Positions 7,655 through 16,259 of a DNA stretch of 28,064 nt are shown here, in pieces. Every line of letters starts with the position of its first letter. The stretch's first letter is position 1. The position numbers were made by a program, and so were the translations under genes. The notes under the pieces are model-generated. The model had not been told where the DNA came from, made no database searches, and was given only the letters and a program-made list of their open reading frames with translations. The stretch comes from Bacteroidales bacterium UBA5206 (GTDB lineage: Bacteria > Bacteroidota > Bacteroidia > Bacteroidales > Tenuifilaceae), in assembly GCA_002412705.1 (NCBI GenBank), contig DHVO01000208.1, positions 1 to 28,064 of the forward strand. Direction: 5' to 3'.

Positions 7655-10084
7655 CTATTTTTTTGCAACAAACTCTTTGTACGCACCAAAGCCAGCCCAA
7701 CCCACAAATAGTAGTATTATTAGTAGCGATGATGCCAAATCAACCGCTTTGCCAACGGCAAACATTGCAGGCTTAAACTCAAACTCAACCTTATGCTCAC
7801 CAGCGGGAATAGCCATTGCCCTAAGAATGTAGTTTGCCCTGAAGTGAGGAGCCTCCACTCCATCAATGTAAGCTTTCCAGCCCTTATCGTAGTATATCTC
7901 GGAGAACACAGCAAGTTGATTAACCGATGATTTACTACTATAAACCAACCTGTTAGGGTAATACTCAACCAGTTCAATGCTAGCAGAAGAATCGGCTGCA
8001 GGAGTAAAGTCCGCAATAAACGACTCGAACCGCTTATCGACTAGGGCAGTGGTTGCAGGGTTAAACTCGCCAAGCGCATCAACCTCGGCATCGGCATTGG
8101 GCTGAATAGATACAGAATCGACAAACCATGCGTTGCCCATAGCCTCTGTGTTGAGCTTAGCAACGGGACCCGCCTGACCCTGCTCTATAAAGTACTTTGT
8201 GTTGAGCATATTTAGTACCTTCATGTTGCCCCTAGAGATATGAAGGTCTATTACATCCTGATATCTCCTAAGCTTTGCACCATGGTAGCCACCAATTGAT
8301 TTATGGTAATACGATGTACTGGCATCGTTAAATGGGCTAACAGTTAGGTTAAAAACTCTATAGTTTAACGACTTATCGGTAAGTATTTGCTCGTCGGCAC
8401 CCGTTTTTGGGAAAGGCTTCTCAACTCGACTAACGTCAACAAAATGCTCATTATTAAGGTAGCGGCGGTTAATAACCCACATATCGGCAATAATAAGAAA
8501 GCCCAAAGCACCAATAAATACCACAGGCTTAAGCTTCTTCTCAACAAAGGCAAACACAACTCCTCCGCCTAGCAAAATGTACATAAGAGAACGCAGCGCA
8601 TCGGCTTTCATAAGGGCAGCCCTATCGGCAGCAACAGCATCAAAAAGCTCGCGTGGCCAACCAGCAGCAATGTATTGAGCATCAACCTCAGCAGAGAAGC
8701 TCATGGCAGAACCGCCAAACAGTAGAAGGAATAGGCAAATACCTCCAGTTATACCCAACGCCCAGAAAAATGCTTTTCTAAAATCGGCCTTGCTAAAGTC
8801 GCCATCAAAAACCCTTTTAAGTGCAATAAACGCTAGAAGTGGCATGGTGAGCTCTGCAATATACAGAATCATGGAAACGGTTCGGAACTTATTGTAGCCA
8901 GGGAAGTAGTGCAGGAACAAATCGGTAAACCACATCATGTTTTTTCCCCATGCCAGCGCAATACCAATTAGCGTTACAATTAGAATAGCCCATTTCTCTG
9001 GCCCCTTCACAAACATCAACCCAAAAATGAAAAGGAAAACTACAATAGCACCAATGTAAACTGGGCCAGATGTCATTGGTTGTGGTCCCCAGTAGGCTGG
9101 CATCTGCTGTACAATTGCTCTAGCCTGACTTGGAGGAACATTGTTCTGCATTAGGAAATTATAGGTGTGAGATTCGGTGCCCAAATCGGACATAGAAGAA
9201 CCTCCGTAAAGGTTTGGAACTAACAGATTAAAGGTCTCCCCTACACCATAGCTCCACGCTGTTGCATAATCCTTATCAAGTCCCGATGTTTTGTTGTGCG
9301 CATCGGCTGTTAGCTCCGATGGGCCACGAATAGAGTCCTTACCATAATCGTAAGTGAAGTATAGCCTTGAGAAGTTGGCACCCACAGCAAGTATTGCAGC
9401 AATACCCAAAGCAATGGAGGCTTTGGCAAACTGCGGCATTAGGTTCTCCTTTAGGGCCTTGTACAGGTAGGCAAAGAAAAGCGCCACCATAACAAAACCT
9501 GCGTAGTAAGTAATTTGCACATGGCCAGCATTTAGGTTTAACCCAAGAAATAGTGCGAAGAGAGCTAATCCGCCAATAATTTTACCTCGGTAGGCGAGCA
9601 CCAATCCTGCAATCATGGGAGCAACATAGGCAATAGCATGAATCTTTGCGTTATGCCCCGCCGTGATTATTATAAAGAAATACGATGATAAGCCATAGGC
9701 AAAAGCCCCCACAATGGCCAGCCATGGATTTACACCAAGAACCAGCAAAAGAACATAAAACCCAAGTAGCGTAATAAAAATTAGGCTAGCAGGATGCTGA
9801 GCAAAACCCAAAAACTTATCGACATAGCGCAATAGGTTACCCTCAAAAACAGTGGAGATGAGATAGGACGGCATGCCACCAAACATGCTATTGGTCCATA
9901 GAGACTGTTCGCCTGTAGCCTCGCGGTAGTCAACTAGCTCCTTGGCCGAGCCTCGCCACTGCTCAATATCGTGCTGAGCAAGCCCTTTGCCTTCCAACAG
10001 AGGAGAGAAATAGACGTAAGCCGCAACAATAAATACTATTGGTGCAACTAGGTGTGGTAAAAACTGTTTCAACTTTGGGTTCAT
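7655..10084 (-). CDS. YfhO family multi-spanning membrane protein
   Basis: The protein has 809 residues if started at the ATG at 10084 (MNPKLKQFLPHL). A longer frame to 10123 would begin with TTG inside the promoter box, so it is rejected. About a dozen membrane helices with GT-C-like layout fill the first two thirds, including the loop block AQHDIEQWRGSAKELVDYR after the first helix and SYFFIIITAGHNAKIHAIAY. A large extracytoplasmic C-terminal part holds the SIGGYHGAKLRRYQD block typical of Bacteroidota YfhO proteins, and a last helix lies near the C-terminus. YfhO proteins of Firmicutes are linked to glycosylation of cell-wall polymers; a lipid-linked sugar transferase role here is inference. 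wecB and a glycosyltransferase lie directly upstream on the same strand. Confidence 0.88.
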   Translation of the reverse strand: MNPKLKQFLPHLVAPIVFIVAAYVYFSPLLEGKGLAQHDIEQWRGSAKELVDYREATGEQSLWTNSMFGGMPSYLISTVFEGNLLRYVDKFLGFAQHPASLIFITLLGFYVLLLVLGVNPWLAIVGAFAYGLSSYFFIIITAGHNAKIHAIAYVAPMIAGLVLAYRGKIIGGLALFALFLGLNLNAGHVQITYYAGFVMVALFFAYLYKALKENLMPQFAKASIALGIAAILAVGANFSRLYFTYDYGKDSIRGPSELTADAHNKTSGLDKDYATAWSYGVGETFNLLVPNLYGGSSMSDLGTESHTYNFLMQNNVPPSQARAIVQQMPAYWGPQPMTSGPVYIGAIVVFLFIFGLMFVKGPEKWAILIVTLIGIALAWGKNMMWFTDLFLHYFPGYNKFRTVSMILYIAELTMPLLAFIALKRVFDGDFSKADFRKAFFWALGITGGICLFLLLFGGSAMSFSAEVDAQYIAAGWPRELFDAVAADRAALMKADALRSLMYILLGGGVVFAFVEKKLKPVVFIGALGFLIIADMWVINRRYLNNEHFVDVSRVEKPFPKTGADEQILTDKSLNYRVFNLTVSPFNDASTSYYHKSIGGYHGAKLRRYQDVIDLHISRGNMKVLNMLNTKYFIEQGQAGPVAKLNTEAMGNAWFVDSVSIQPNADAEVDALGEFNPATTALVDKRFESFIADFTPAADSSASIELVEYYPNRLVYSSKSSVNQLAVFSEIYYDKGWKAYIDGVEAPHFRANYILRAMAIPAGEHKVEFEFKPAMFAVGKAVDLASSLLIILLFVGWAGFGAYKEFVAKK

Positions 10085-10120
10085 ACTATGTCTATTGTTT
10101 ATGGGAAATCGATTACAAAT

Positions 10121-10128
10121 CAAAAATA
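10121..10128 (-). promoter_or_regulatory. -7 promoter box for the yfhO-like gene
   Basis: TATTTTTG on the minus strand is an exact TAnnTTTG match, 36 bases upstream of the ATG at 10084. No TTG is present at the -33 distance. It overlaps the alternative TTG start at 10123, which argues that translation begins at 10084. Confidence 0.5.
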
Positions 10129-10179
10129 GCTAATTTGAACAACTACGCTTTACCTCAAGCAATTATTAGCATAACGTAA

Positions 10180-11244
10180 TTAGGCAAAAAATCGTGCAAT
10201 GCGCTCCGATGCTTTTCCTCCGCCGTACAAATCAACATCAAAATTTATGTTGGCCGCTAGCATCCGCCTGGTTAGCTCAACAATGCTGCGGGTATCGGCA
10301 CCCGATAGCACGTTAAAGCCATTCTCAACCAGCTCAATCCACTCGGTTTCGTTACGCATGGTTACGCAAGGCTTTTGAAAGAAAAAGGCCTCCTTTTGCA
10401 CTCCGCCGCTATCGGTTAGCACAACGGAGCAGTGCTTAAGCAGCTCCACCATATCAAAATACCCAACGGGGTCTATTATTTCAAAAGTTGGCTTAACATC
10501 TAGCTTACTTATAAGCTGCTTTGTTCTAGGATGTAACGGAACAATAACGCGTTGCTCCTGATGCAGATGATTAAGGGCACTTACAATACCCTCTATATTC
10601 TGCTTAGTATCAGTATTCTCTTGGCGATGAATGGTTGATAGAATAAAACCACCATCTATTCGCAGTCTTTTGGTAATATCGGAACGCATGGGTGAGCGCT
10701 CCGAGTAGAAGATGGCTGCATCCTGCATAACATCGCCCGATTTTACCACCTCAATACCAAACCCATCAAAGCCTTCGCGCTTTAGGTTTGCAATGGCATT
10801 ATCGGTTGGGCAAAAAAGCCAGTTCGATATTCTATCGGTGAGTATGCGGTTAACCTCCTCGGGCATGGCCATGTTGAACGAGCGAAGCCCCGCCTCAACG
10901 TGAGCCACAGGAATTAGCAGCTTTTTAGCGGCAAGGGCACCTGCTAGGGTGCTATTGGTATCGCCATAAACCAGAACGGCATCGGGTTTCTCGGTTAGCA
11001 GAACGGCCTCAATGCCCTCAAGCATACGGCCTGTCATTGCGCCATGGCCAAGACCATGAACATCAAGGTTGTACTTTGGCACGGGTATCTCCATCTCATC
11101 AAAAAACACCTGCGACATGTTGTGGTCAAAGTGCTGACCCGTGTGTACAATAACCTCATTCACACCAAAAGCAGCAAAGGCGCGGCTAACTGCAGCGGCT
11201 TTTACAAACTGGGGACGTGCACCAACTATTGTTACAACCTTCAT
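10180..11244 (-). CDS. wecB: Non-hydrolysing UDP-N-acetylglucosamine 2-epimerase
   Basis: The enzyme interconverts UDP-GlcNAc and UDP-ManNAc in the cytoplasm, feeding surface polysaccharide synthesis. The 354 residues match the family. Key residues are visible: Asp95 in VYGDTNS, Glu117 in HVEAGLRS, the MPEEVNR acidic pair at 129-130, and His206 in STIHRQEN, followed by the UDP-binding GGVQKEAFF and TEWIEL blocks. The ATG at 11244 lies 9 bases after the stop of the glycosyltransferase gene, so the pair is cotranscribed. No ManNAc dehydrogenase (wecC) is near, so the product may be used as ManNAc or supplied to a locus elsewhere. Confidence 0.96.
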   Translation of the reverse strand: MKVVTIVGARPQFVKAAAVSRAFAAFGVNEVIVHTGQHFDHNMSQVFFDEMEIPVPKYNLDVHGLGHGAMTGRMLEGIEAVLLTEKPDAVLVYGDTNSTLAGALAAKKLLIPVAHVEAGLRSFNMAMPEEVNRILTDRISNWLFCPTDNAIANLKREGFDGFGIEVVKSGDVMQDAAIFYSERSPMRSDITKRLRIDGGFILSTIHRQENTDTKQNIEGIVSALNHLHQEQRVIVPLHPRTKQLISKLDVKPTFEIIDPVGYFDMVELLKHCSVVLTDSGGVQKEAFFFQKPCVTMRNETEWIELVENGFNVLSGADTRSIVELTRRMLAANINFDVDLYGGGKASERIARFFA

Positions 11245-11253
11245 TTCCTGTCT

Positions 11254-12546
11254 CTATTTTATATCATTTAGGATATTGGCTATCCGCTGCGTTAGGTTGC
11301 GGCGCGAATACCTATTGGCACCACTTGGATTAAAGTGCTGCCAATCTCCTTTATAATCAGTCCAAAGCTTAGCGATACCCGCAATCATATCATTGGTATC
11401 ATCAAAATCAAACAGAACGCCAGCCGAGGTTTCACTCAAAAGGTTATCAATATCGCCACCTTTGGGGCCAACGGCAAGTATGGGGCGCTTTGCGGCCATG
11501 TACTCAAAGATTTTACCCGTTAAAATTCCCTTTGCATTTGGGCTATTATTTACCAGCAGCAGCAAAATCTGGCTTTGCAGCTGAATGGCCGCAACCTGTT
11601 TGTGCGGTAGGTAACCCACCAAATCAACATTATTGGTAAGCCCCAAGCTGTTTAGCGACTCTACAACCGATTGGTCAACCGAACCAACTAGCCTGATTCT
11701 TAGCCGCTGCTTAAACTCTGCGTTCTGCGATGCGTAAATGGATATCGCCTTCCACAAAGCGGGGCAGTTCCTGTTTGGTGTAATGGAGCCAACGTGGCAA
11801 ATGGAAAAATCGGCATCTAGTGCAGGCTCACTATCATGGGAATAGTCATCGGCATCAAAACCATTCTCAACCAGCTCAATACGAGGGGACAAAACCCTAT
11901 ACTCATCAAGCATTTGCGATGATACCACCACCGTTGCATTGGCCGTTGCCAAAACCTTACGCTCCAAGCGGTGATGCAGCCTATCGGCAAAGCGTGTAAG
12001 TTTTAAATCCTTGTAGTAATCGATGCTTGTCCACGGGTCGCGAAAATCGGCCAACCAAGGTAAGCCCGTTTTACGCTTAACGCGCAAAGCGATTAAATGT
12101 GTGGTATGCGGTGGGCCTGTTGAGATAATGGCATCAACAGGATTATCCTTTAAGTATTTGGCAATTTGATTTGCCGCAGGGCGAATCCATAGGGCACGGG
12201 CATCGGGAATAAAGAGGTTTCCACGAACCCAAACAGCAAAATCTGATAAGTACGAGCGCTTTACCGGCTTAGCCGATGTAAAGCCAACCCCAATGGTTCC
12301 CTTTGCTCCCACAACCTTACGGTAAATGCTGTATGGCTCAACCACATTGGAGCGGATAATCTCAACACCAGCGGGAACATCCTTTAGCAAGGAGTCGTCG
12401 TAAGCAGGAGCCTCTGGGTTTGCGGCAGTAAAAACAACGGGCTCCCACCCAAAATCCCTAAAGTACTTTACAAACTTAAGCCAACGCTGAACGCCACTTC
12501 CGCCAGCGGGAGGCCAGTAGTATGTAATAATAAGCACCTTGGGCAT
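11254..12546 (-). CDS. GT4-like family glycosyltransferase
   Basis: This 430-residue protein has a GT-B layout. The N-terminal half opens with MPKVLIITYYWPPAGGSGVQ, the glycine-rich acceptor-side loop, and holds ISTGPPHTTHL and LADFRDPWT. The C-terminal half has the nucleotide-sugar-binding features GSITPNRN, VGYLPHKQV and GKIFEYMAAKRPIL, whose Glu is the usual sugar-binding acidic residue. It should transfer a sugar from a nucleotide donor in surface glycan assembly; donor and acceptor cannot be read from sequence. It lies 9 bases before wecB and about 20 bases after the glyS terminator hairpin, so it needs its own promoter or read-through. No exact promoter box is seen in that short gap. 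Confidence 0.87.
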   Translation of the reverse strand: MPKVLIITYYWPPAGGSGVQRWLKFVKYFRDFGWEPVVFTAANPEAPAYDDSLLKDVPAGVEIIRSNVVEPYSIYRKVVGAKGTIGVGFTSAKPVKRSYLSDFAVWVRGNLFIPDARALWIRPAANQIAKYLKDNPVDAIISTGPPHTTHLIALRVKRKTGLPWLADFRDPWTSIDYYKDLKLTRFADRLHHRLERKVLATANATVVVSSQMLDEYRVLSPRIELVENGFDADDYSHDSEPALDADFSICHVGSITPNRNCPALWKAISIYASQNAEFKQRLRIRLVGSVDQSVVESLNSLGLTNNVDLVGYLPHKQVAAIQLQSQILLLLVNNSPNAKGILTGKIFEYMAAKRPILAVGPKGGDIDNLLSETSAGVLFDFDDTNDMIAGIAKLWTDYKGDWQHFNPSGANRYSRRNLTQRIANILNDIK

Positions 12547-12556
12547 TTAGTAGGAT

Positions 12557-12601
12557 TTTAAAAAAGCATTAGAAGATATGCGCTAGGCATATCTTCTAAT
12601 G
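12557..12601 (-). terminator. Rho-independent terminator of glyS
   Basis: CATTAGAAGATATGC (12567-12581) and its exact complement (12587-12601) form a perfect 15-bp stem with a 5-base loop. On the minus strand the stem is followed by G, C and six T residues. It starts 15 bases after the glyS stop codon. The next gene starts only about 10 bases beyond the T run. Confidence 0.9.
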
Positions 12602-12616
12602 TATTGAATGGGATAA

Positions 12617-14167
12617 TTAGATATTCATTAACAGCTTACGCATGCTAACCTTCTCTTCCATAATCTCACGAAGACGCGATGCTGGCACACGCTCCTGCTC
12701 CATGGTATCACGGTAGCGGATGGTTACAGTATCGTCCTCAAGCGATTGGTGGTCGATAGTGATACAGAATGGCGTTCCAATGGCATCGTGGCGGCGATAG
12801 CGCTTTCCAATGGTATCCTTCTCCTCGTACTGGCAAGCAAAGTCGAACTTAAGCTCGTCCATAATCTTGCGAGCCTTCTCTGGCAGACCATCCTTCTTAA
12901 CAAGAGGTAGCACGGCTAGCTTAACGGGAGCAAGTGCTGGTGGAATTTTAAGAACCACGCGCTCATCAACGGTTCCATCCTCCTTGGTAATCTTCTCCTC
13001 GTTATATGCCGATGAAAGGATAAGCAGGAAGGTTCTGTCTAAACCAATTGATGTTTCCACTACGTAAGGTACATAGCTCTCATTGGTCTCTGGGTCGAAG
13101 TACTGAAGCTTTTTGCCAGAGTGCTTTTGATGATTGCTTAGGTCAAAATCGGTACGAGAGTGAATACCCTCAACCTCCTTAAAGCCAAATGGGAACTGGA
13201 ACTCAATATCGCTGGCAGCGTTAGCGTAGTGAGCCAGCTTCTCGTGCTTATGGAAGCGGTACTTCTCGTCGCCAAGCCCAAGAGCCTTGTGCCAACGCAT
13301 ACGCGTCTCCATCCAGTACTCGTACCACTTCATCTCCTCGCCTGGGCGAACAAAGAACTGCATCTCCATTTGCTCAAACTCGCGCATGCGGAAAATGAAC
13401 TGACGAGCCACAATCTCGTTACGGAAAGCCTTACCAATTTGGGCAATACCAAACGGAAGCTTCATCCTACCCGTTTTTTGCACGTTTAGGTAGTTAACAA
13501 AGATACCCTGTGCTGTTTCTGGGCGTAGGTAAATGGTGCTAGCATCGTCGCTAACAGAACCCATCTTGGTATCGAACATCAGGTTAAACTGGCGAACATC
13601 GGTCCAGTTACGGGTTCCCGATATTGGGCAGGCAATTTCGCAATCCTCTATAATCTTTTTAACCTCGGCAAGGTCATTGGCATCAAGCGCCTGAACCATG
13701 CGGGAGTTAACCTCGTTTATCTTATTCTGATACTCTAGTACGCGGGGGTTGGTTTGGCGGTACATGCCCTCGTCAAACGACTCACCAAAACGCTTGGCGG
13801 CCTTTTCAACCTCCTTGTTAATCTTCTCCTCAAGCTTGGCCATCCAGTCCTCAATAAGCACATCGGCGCGGTAGCGCTTCTTGCTGTCCTTATTGTCGAT
13901 AAGCGGATCGTTAAACGCTCCAACGTGGCCAGATGCCACCCAGGTTTGCGGATGCATAAAAATTGCGGCGTCGATACCAACAATATTCTCGTTTAACCGA
14001 GTCATTGCCTCCCACCAGTAGCGGCGGATATTGTTTTTTAGCTCAACCCCATTCTGACCGTAATCGTAAACGGCGCTAAGTCCATCGTAAATCTCGCTGC
14101 TTTGGAAAACGAATCCATACTCTTTGCAATGCGCAATTAGCTTCTTAAATAGCTCTTCCTGGGTCAT
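12617..14167 (-). CDS. glyS: Glycine--tRNA ligase, alpha2 type
   Basis: This enzyme charges tRNA(Gly) with glycine. It is the single-chain dimeric class II form (516 residues), not the alpha2beta2 form. The N-terminal part has EYGFVFQSSEIYDGLS and YDYGQNGVELKNNIRRYWW; class II motif 2 is seen in FRNEIVARQFIFRMREFEQ and motif 3 in SIGLDRTFLLIL. The C-terminal anticodon-binding domain runs from about LAPVKLAVLPLV to VPASRLREIMEEK. It is transcribed alone: an exact -7 promoter box lies 37 bases upstream of the ATG and a 15-bp terminator lies just after the stop. Confidence 0.98.
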   Translation of the reverse strand: MTQEELFKKLIAHCKEYGFVFQSSEIYDGLSAVYDYGQNGVELKNNIRRYWWEAMTRLNENIVGIDAAIFMHPQTWVASGHVGAFNDPLIDNKDSKKRYRADVLIEDWMAKLEEKINKEVEKAAKRFGESFDEGMYRQTNPRVLEYQNKINEVNSRMVQALDANDLAEVKKIIEDCEIACPISGTRNWTDVRQFNLMFDTKMGSVSDDASTIYLRPETAQGIFVNYLNVQKTGRMKLPFGIAQIGKAFRNEIVARQFIFRMREFEQMEMQFFVRPGEEMKWYEYWMETRMRWHKALGLGDEKYRFHKHEKLAHYANAASDIEFQFPFGFKEVEGIHSRTDFDLSNHQKHSGKKLQYFDPETNESYVPYVVETSIGLDRTFLLILSSAYNEEKITKEDGTVDERVVLKIPPALAPVKLAVLPLVKKDGLPEKARKIMDELKFDFACQYEEKDTIGKRYRRHDAIGTPFCITIDHQSLEDDTVTIRYRDTMEQERVPASRLREIMEEKVSMRKLLMNI

Positions 14168-14204
14168 ATGCGTATTTGTTAAAAATTACATTCTACGGAA
14201 CTAG

Positions 14205-14212
14205 CAAAAGTA
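14205..14212 (-). promoter_or_regulatory. -7 promoter box for glyS
   Basis: TACTTTTG on the minus strand is an exact TAnnTTTG match, 37 bases before the glyS ATG. The region upstream of it is AT-rich but has no TTG at the -33 distance. Confidence 0.55.
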
Positions 14213-14284
14213 GCTGAATAATTTCTATTTATAAATTGAAAAGGTGCGGTTGATAAAGAATTTGAGACAAATCCTTACCTGCGT

Positions 14285-14321
14285 AAAAAAAAGCGTCCGG
14301 CAGACAATGCTACCGAACGCT
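14285..14321 (-). terminator. Terminator of the acetate transporter gene
   Basis: On the minus strand AGCGUUCGGUAG (plus 14321-14310) pairs with CUGCCGGACGCU (plus 14303-14292) over 12 pairs, two of them G-U, around a six-base loop, followed by eight T residues. The G-U pairs exist only in the minus-strand transcript, so it acts on the minus-strand gene that ends at 14356. Confidence 0.9.
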
Positions 14322-14355
14322 CTCATATTACATATAGTAACTAATTCTGCAAAAA

Positions 14356-14940
14356 CTACTTTGCACCAAGAGGCATAATGGATCTGCCATAGTACTCGTT
14401 AATTACCTGAGCCATTCCAGTGTAAAGAGCAGATAAACCGCAAATTACCCCCTCAACACCAGCAATGGTGTGAATGGTGTGAATACCAGTAGCATTTGCT
14501 AGAGCCAAAAGGAAAAACAGGGCAACAACTAATCCAAAAACAACTTGTAGCGCGCGGTTAAGCTTAAATGTAGCTACAAAAAGGAAGATTGAGAATACGC
14601 CCCACATGGTAAGGTAAAATGCCATGCTAGTTGCCGATGGCTTTGCAGCAGCACCAACAGCTGGTAGCAACCAAATGGTTACAAGGGTTAACCAGAACAA
14701 ACCGTAGCTGGTAAATGCAGTAGTACCAAAGGTGTTGTTCTTTTTCCACTCCATAATACCAACTATTACCTGAGCTAATCCTCCGTAGAAGATACCCATG
14801 GCAACAATCATAGTATCCAATGGGAAAAGACCTGCATTGTGAATGTTCAACAGCACGGTGGTTAATCCAAACCCAGCCAAGCCAAGTGGCGCAGGGTTAG
14901 CGGTAGTGTCCTTGATCTTAAGAACAGAATCCTGATTCAT
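14356..14940 (-). CDS. AceTr (GPR1/FUN34/YaaH, SatP-like) acetate family transporter
   Basis: Members carry acetate, and in some cases succinate, across the inner membrane. The 194 residues hold six hydrophobic helices. The family signature NPAPLGL lies at residues 15-21 just before helix 1, and FTSYGLFW lies at 76-83 before helix 3. The N-terminus is hydrophilic and cytoplasmic. The gene stands alone, with its own exact -7 box and its own terminator. Direction of transport (uptake of acetate or release of fermentation product) is not readable from the sequence. A symbol such as satP would be reasonable but substrate range is unproven. Confidence 0.93.
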   Translation of the reverse strand: MNQDSVLKIKDTTANPAPLGLAGFGLTTVLLNIHNAGLFPLDTMIVAMGIFYGGLAQVIVGIMEWKKNNTFGTTAFTSYGLFWLTLVTIWLLPAVGAAAKPSATSMAFYLTMWGVFSIFLFVATFKLNRALQVVFGLVVALFFLLALANATGIHTIHTIAGVEGVICGLSALYTGMAQVINEYYGRSIMPLGAK

Positions 14941-14976
14941 AAAAAGTTATGTGTATTTGATTTGTAAAAGCGAGCG

Positions 14977-14984
14977 CAAAAATA
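14977..14984 (-). promoter_or_regulatory. -7 promoter box for the acetate transporter gene
   Basis: TATTTTTG on the minus strand is an exact TAnnTTTG match, 36 bases before the ATG at 14940. A GGGTTTG lies 9 bases upstream, which is too near to serve as a -33 element. Confidence 0.55.
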
Positions 14985-15085
14985 GTACTTTTACAAACCC
15001 ATAAATACGAAGTACGAAAAAGGCCATTCTTTTTTTACTAAAATTATCGTATCAGACTAATTTACAAGACATAACAAAAATTACT

Positions 15086-15859
15086 GTGGAAGATTTTTTA
15101 ATAGCACTAGTTATTATTGCCTTTGTTCTTTTTAACCTAAGCCGCAGCAAACTTCTGGTAATGGCTATAAAAGGGTTGTTCATGACAAAAGATGAGCGAC
15201 AAAGACTCGACACTTTTTATAACAAACACTTTATTTTCTACAAACAGCTCCCTGAAAAAAGCAAAAGCCGCTTCCTCTACCGCACGCATAGCATACTACA
15301 AGAAATTAGGATACTTGGCCGACATGGATTTACTGTAACACAAGAAGTAAGGCAGTTTGTTGTAGGCTCTATGGTTCAGCTAACCCTTGGCCTTGAGTTT
15401 TACACGCTACCGCGATTTAAAACTGTACTTATTTACCCCGACTCATTCTTAAGCCCATTCACAGGCAAACGCCACGATGGAGAAGTTAACCCTAGGGGAA
15501 TAGTTGTACTATCGTGGAAACGTTTTTGCAAAGGGTATGAGGACTCAACCGATGCGCTAAACCTTGGGTTGCACGAGATGGCTCACGCCCTGATGCTAAC
15601 CATTAAGTATAGCAACCGCAAGGATAACAATATAGACAAGCGCTTGAATGCCGTACTGAATCTTGCCGAGATAGAACGCAAGAACGTAATAGACAACCCA
15701 AATCATCTGTTTAGAGAGTACGCAGGACTTAATGCTGCTGAGTTTTTCGCAGTATCGGTAGAGAACTTTTTTGAGAAGCCCAAAGAGTTTAAAGCGGAGC
15801 TACCCGCTTTATACCGCCAACTAGTTAAGCTACTTAATCAAGATCCAAGTCTTTTGTAA
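15086..15859 (+). CDS. MtfA-like zinc-dependent peptidase (M90 type)
   Basis: The 257-residue protein starts at a GTG (15086) with an N-terminal membrane helix (about residues 4-17, then SRSKLLVMAIKG). It shares with MtfA peptidases the zinc-binding HEMAH at residues 163-167, the preceding PRGIVVLSWKRF strand, and the downstream EYAGLNAAEFFAVSVENFFE block that carries further active-site residues. E. coli MtfA binds the sugar regulator Mlc and has aminopeptidase activity; Bacteroidota members have no known target. The N-terminal helix suggests the peptidase is tethered to the inner membrane. Its last 26 bases overlap the end of a convergent DUF4359 gene. Family assignment is secure, the physiological role is not. 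Confidence 0.9.
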   Translation: MEDFLIALVIIAFVLFNLSRSKLLVMAIKGLFMTKDERQRLDTFYNKHFIFYKQLPEKSKSRFLYRTHSILQEIRILGRHGFTVTQEVRQFVVGSMVQLTLGLEFYTLPRFKTVLIYPDSFLSPFTGKRHDGEVNPRGIVVLSWKRFCKGYEDSTDALNLGLHEMAHALMLTIKYSNRKDNNIDKRLNAVLNLAEIERKNVIDNPNHLFREYAGLNAAEFFAVSVENFFEKPKEFKAELPALYRQLVKLLNQDPSLL

Positions 15860-16106
15860 CAATAACCAGCTTAAACGCACCAATGGAAACTAAGTCGCCA
15901 TCAACAGCCGAGGTGGTGTAGGAAAATATGTAGTAGTTATGATAATCGACCATATTTGCTACAATTCTACCAGTTCCCACGGAGCCAAGAACAGGGTTCT
16001 TGCTTTTAAACGAGTCGTTAATTTTATCCTGATGATTGGTAAACGATGGACGTGTAACTAGCGCAACAACGGCTATTAACACAATAACTATTAGAGACTT
16101 TTTCAT
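15834..16106 (-). CDS. DUF4359-like small membrane-anchored protein
   Basis: From the ATG at 16106 the protein has 90 residues; a longer frame to 16139 would need a TTG start. The N-terminus MKKSLIVIVLIAVVALVTRP is an uncleaved anchor or signal, followed by a polar N-HQDKINDSF stretch and beta-rich sequence (NYYIFSYTTS, VSIGAFKLVIV). This pattern of a short helix, an NP/RPS-like turn, and a terminal F/Y-rich strand resembles DUF4359, a small family of unknown role. It is convergent with the peptidase gene and overlaps it by 26 bases. Assignment to the family is probable rather than certain. Confidence 0.7.
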   Translation of the reverse strand: MKKSLIVIVLIAVVALVTRPSFTNHQDKINDSFKSKNPVLGSVGTGRIVANMVDYHNYYIFSYTTSAVDGDLVSIGAFKLVIVTKDLDLD

Positions 16107-16259
16107 TATATTTGCTTTTAATGAAAGGGCAAGGTACAAAATAAAATCTCGTTAAGTTCCAATTGCATTCGCCTATAAAAACGCAACCGACAATCATCGT
16201 TTCGTTATATATTAAGTTATTCAGTAAAACTTTTTGGGCACTATAACGTTTATCATTGT

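Noticed and set aside
13160..13489. 109-codon plus-strand frame inside glyS
   Set aside because: It lies antisense to the class II catalytic core of glycyl-tRNA synthetase, has no recognisable domain and no promoter; it is a shadow frame.
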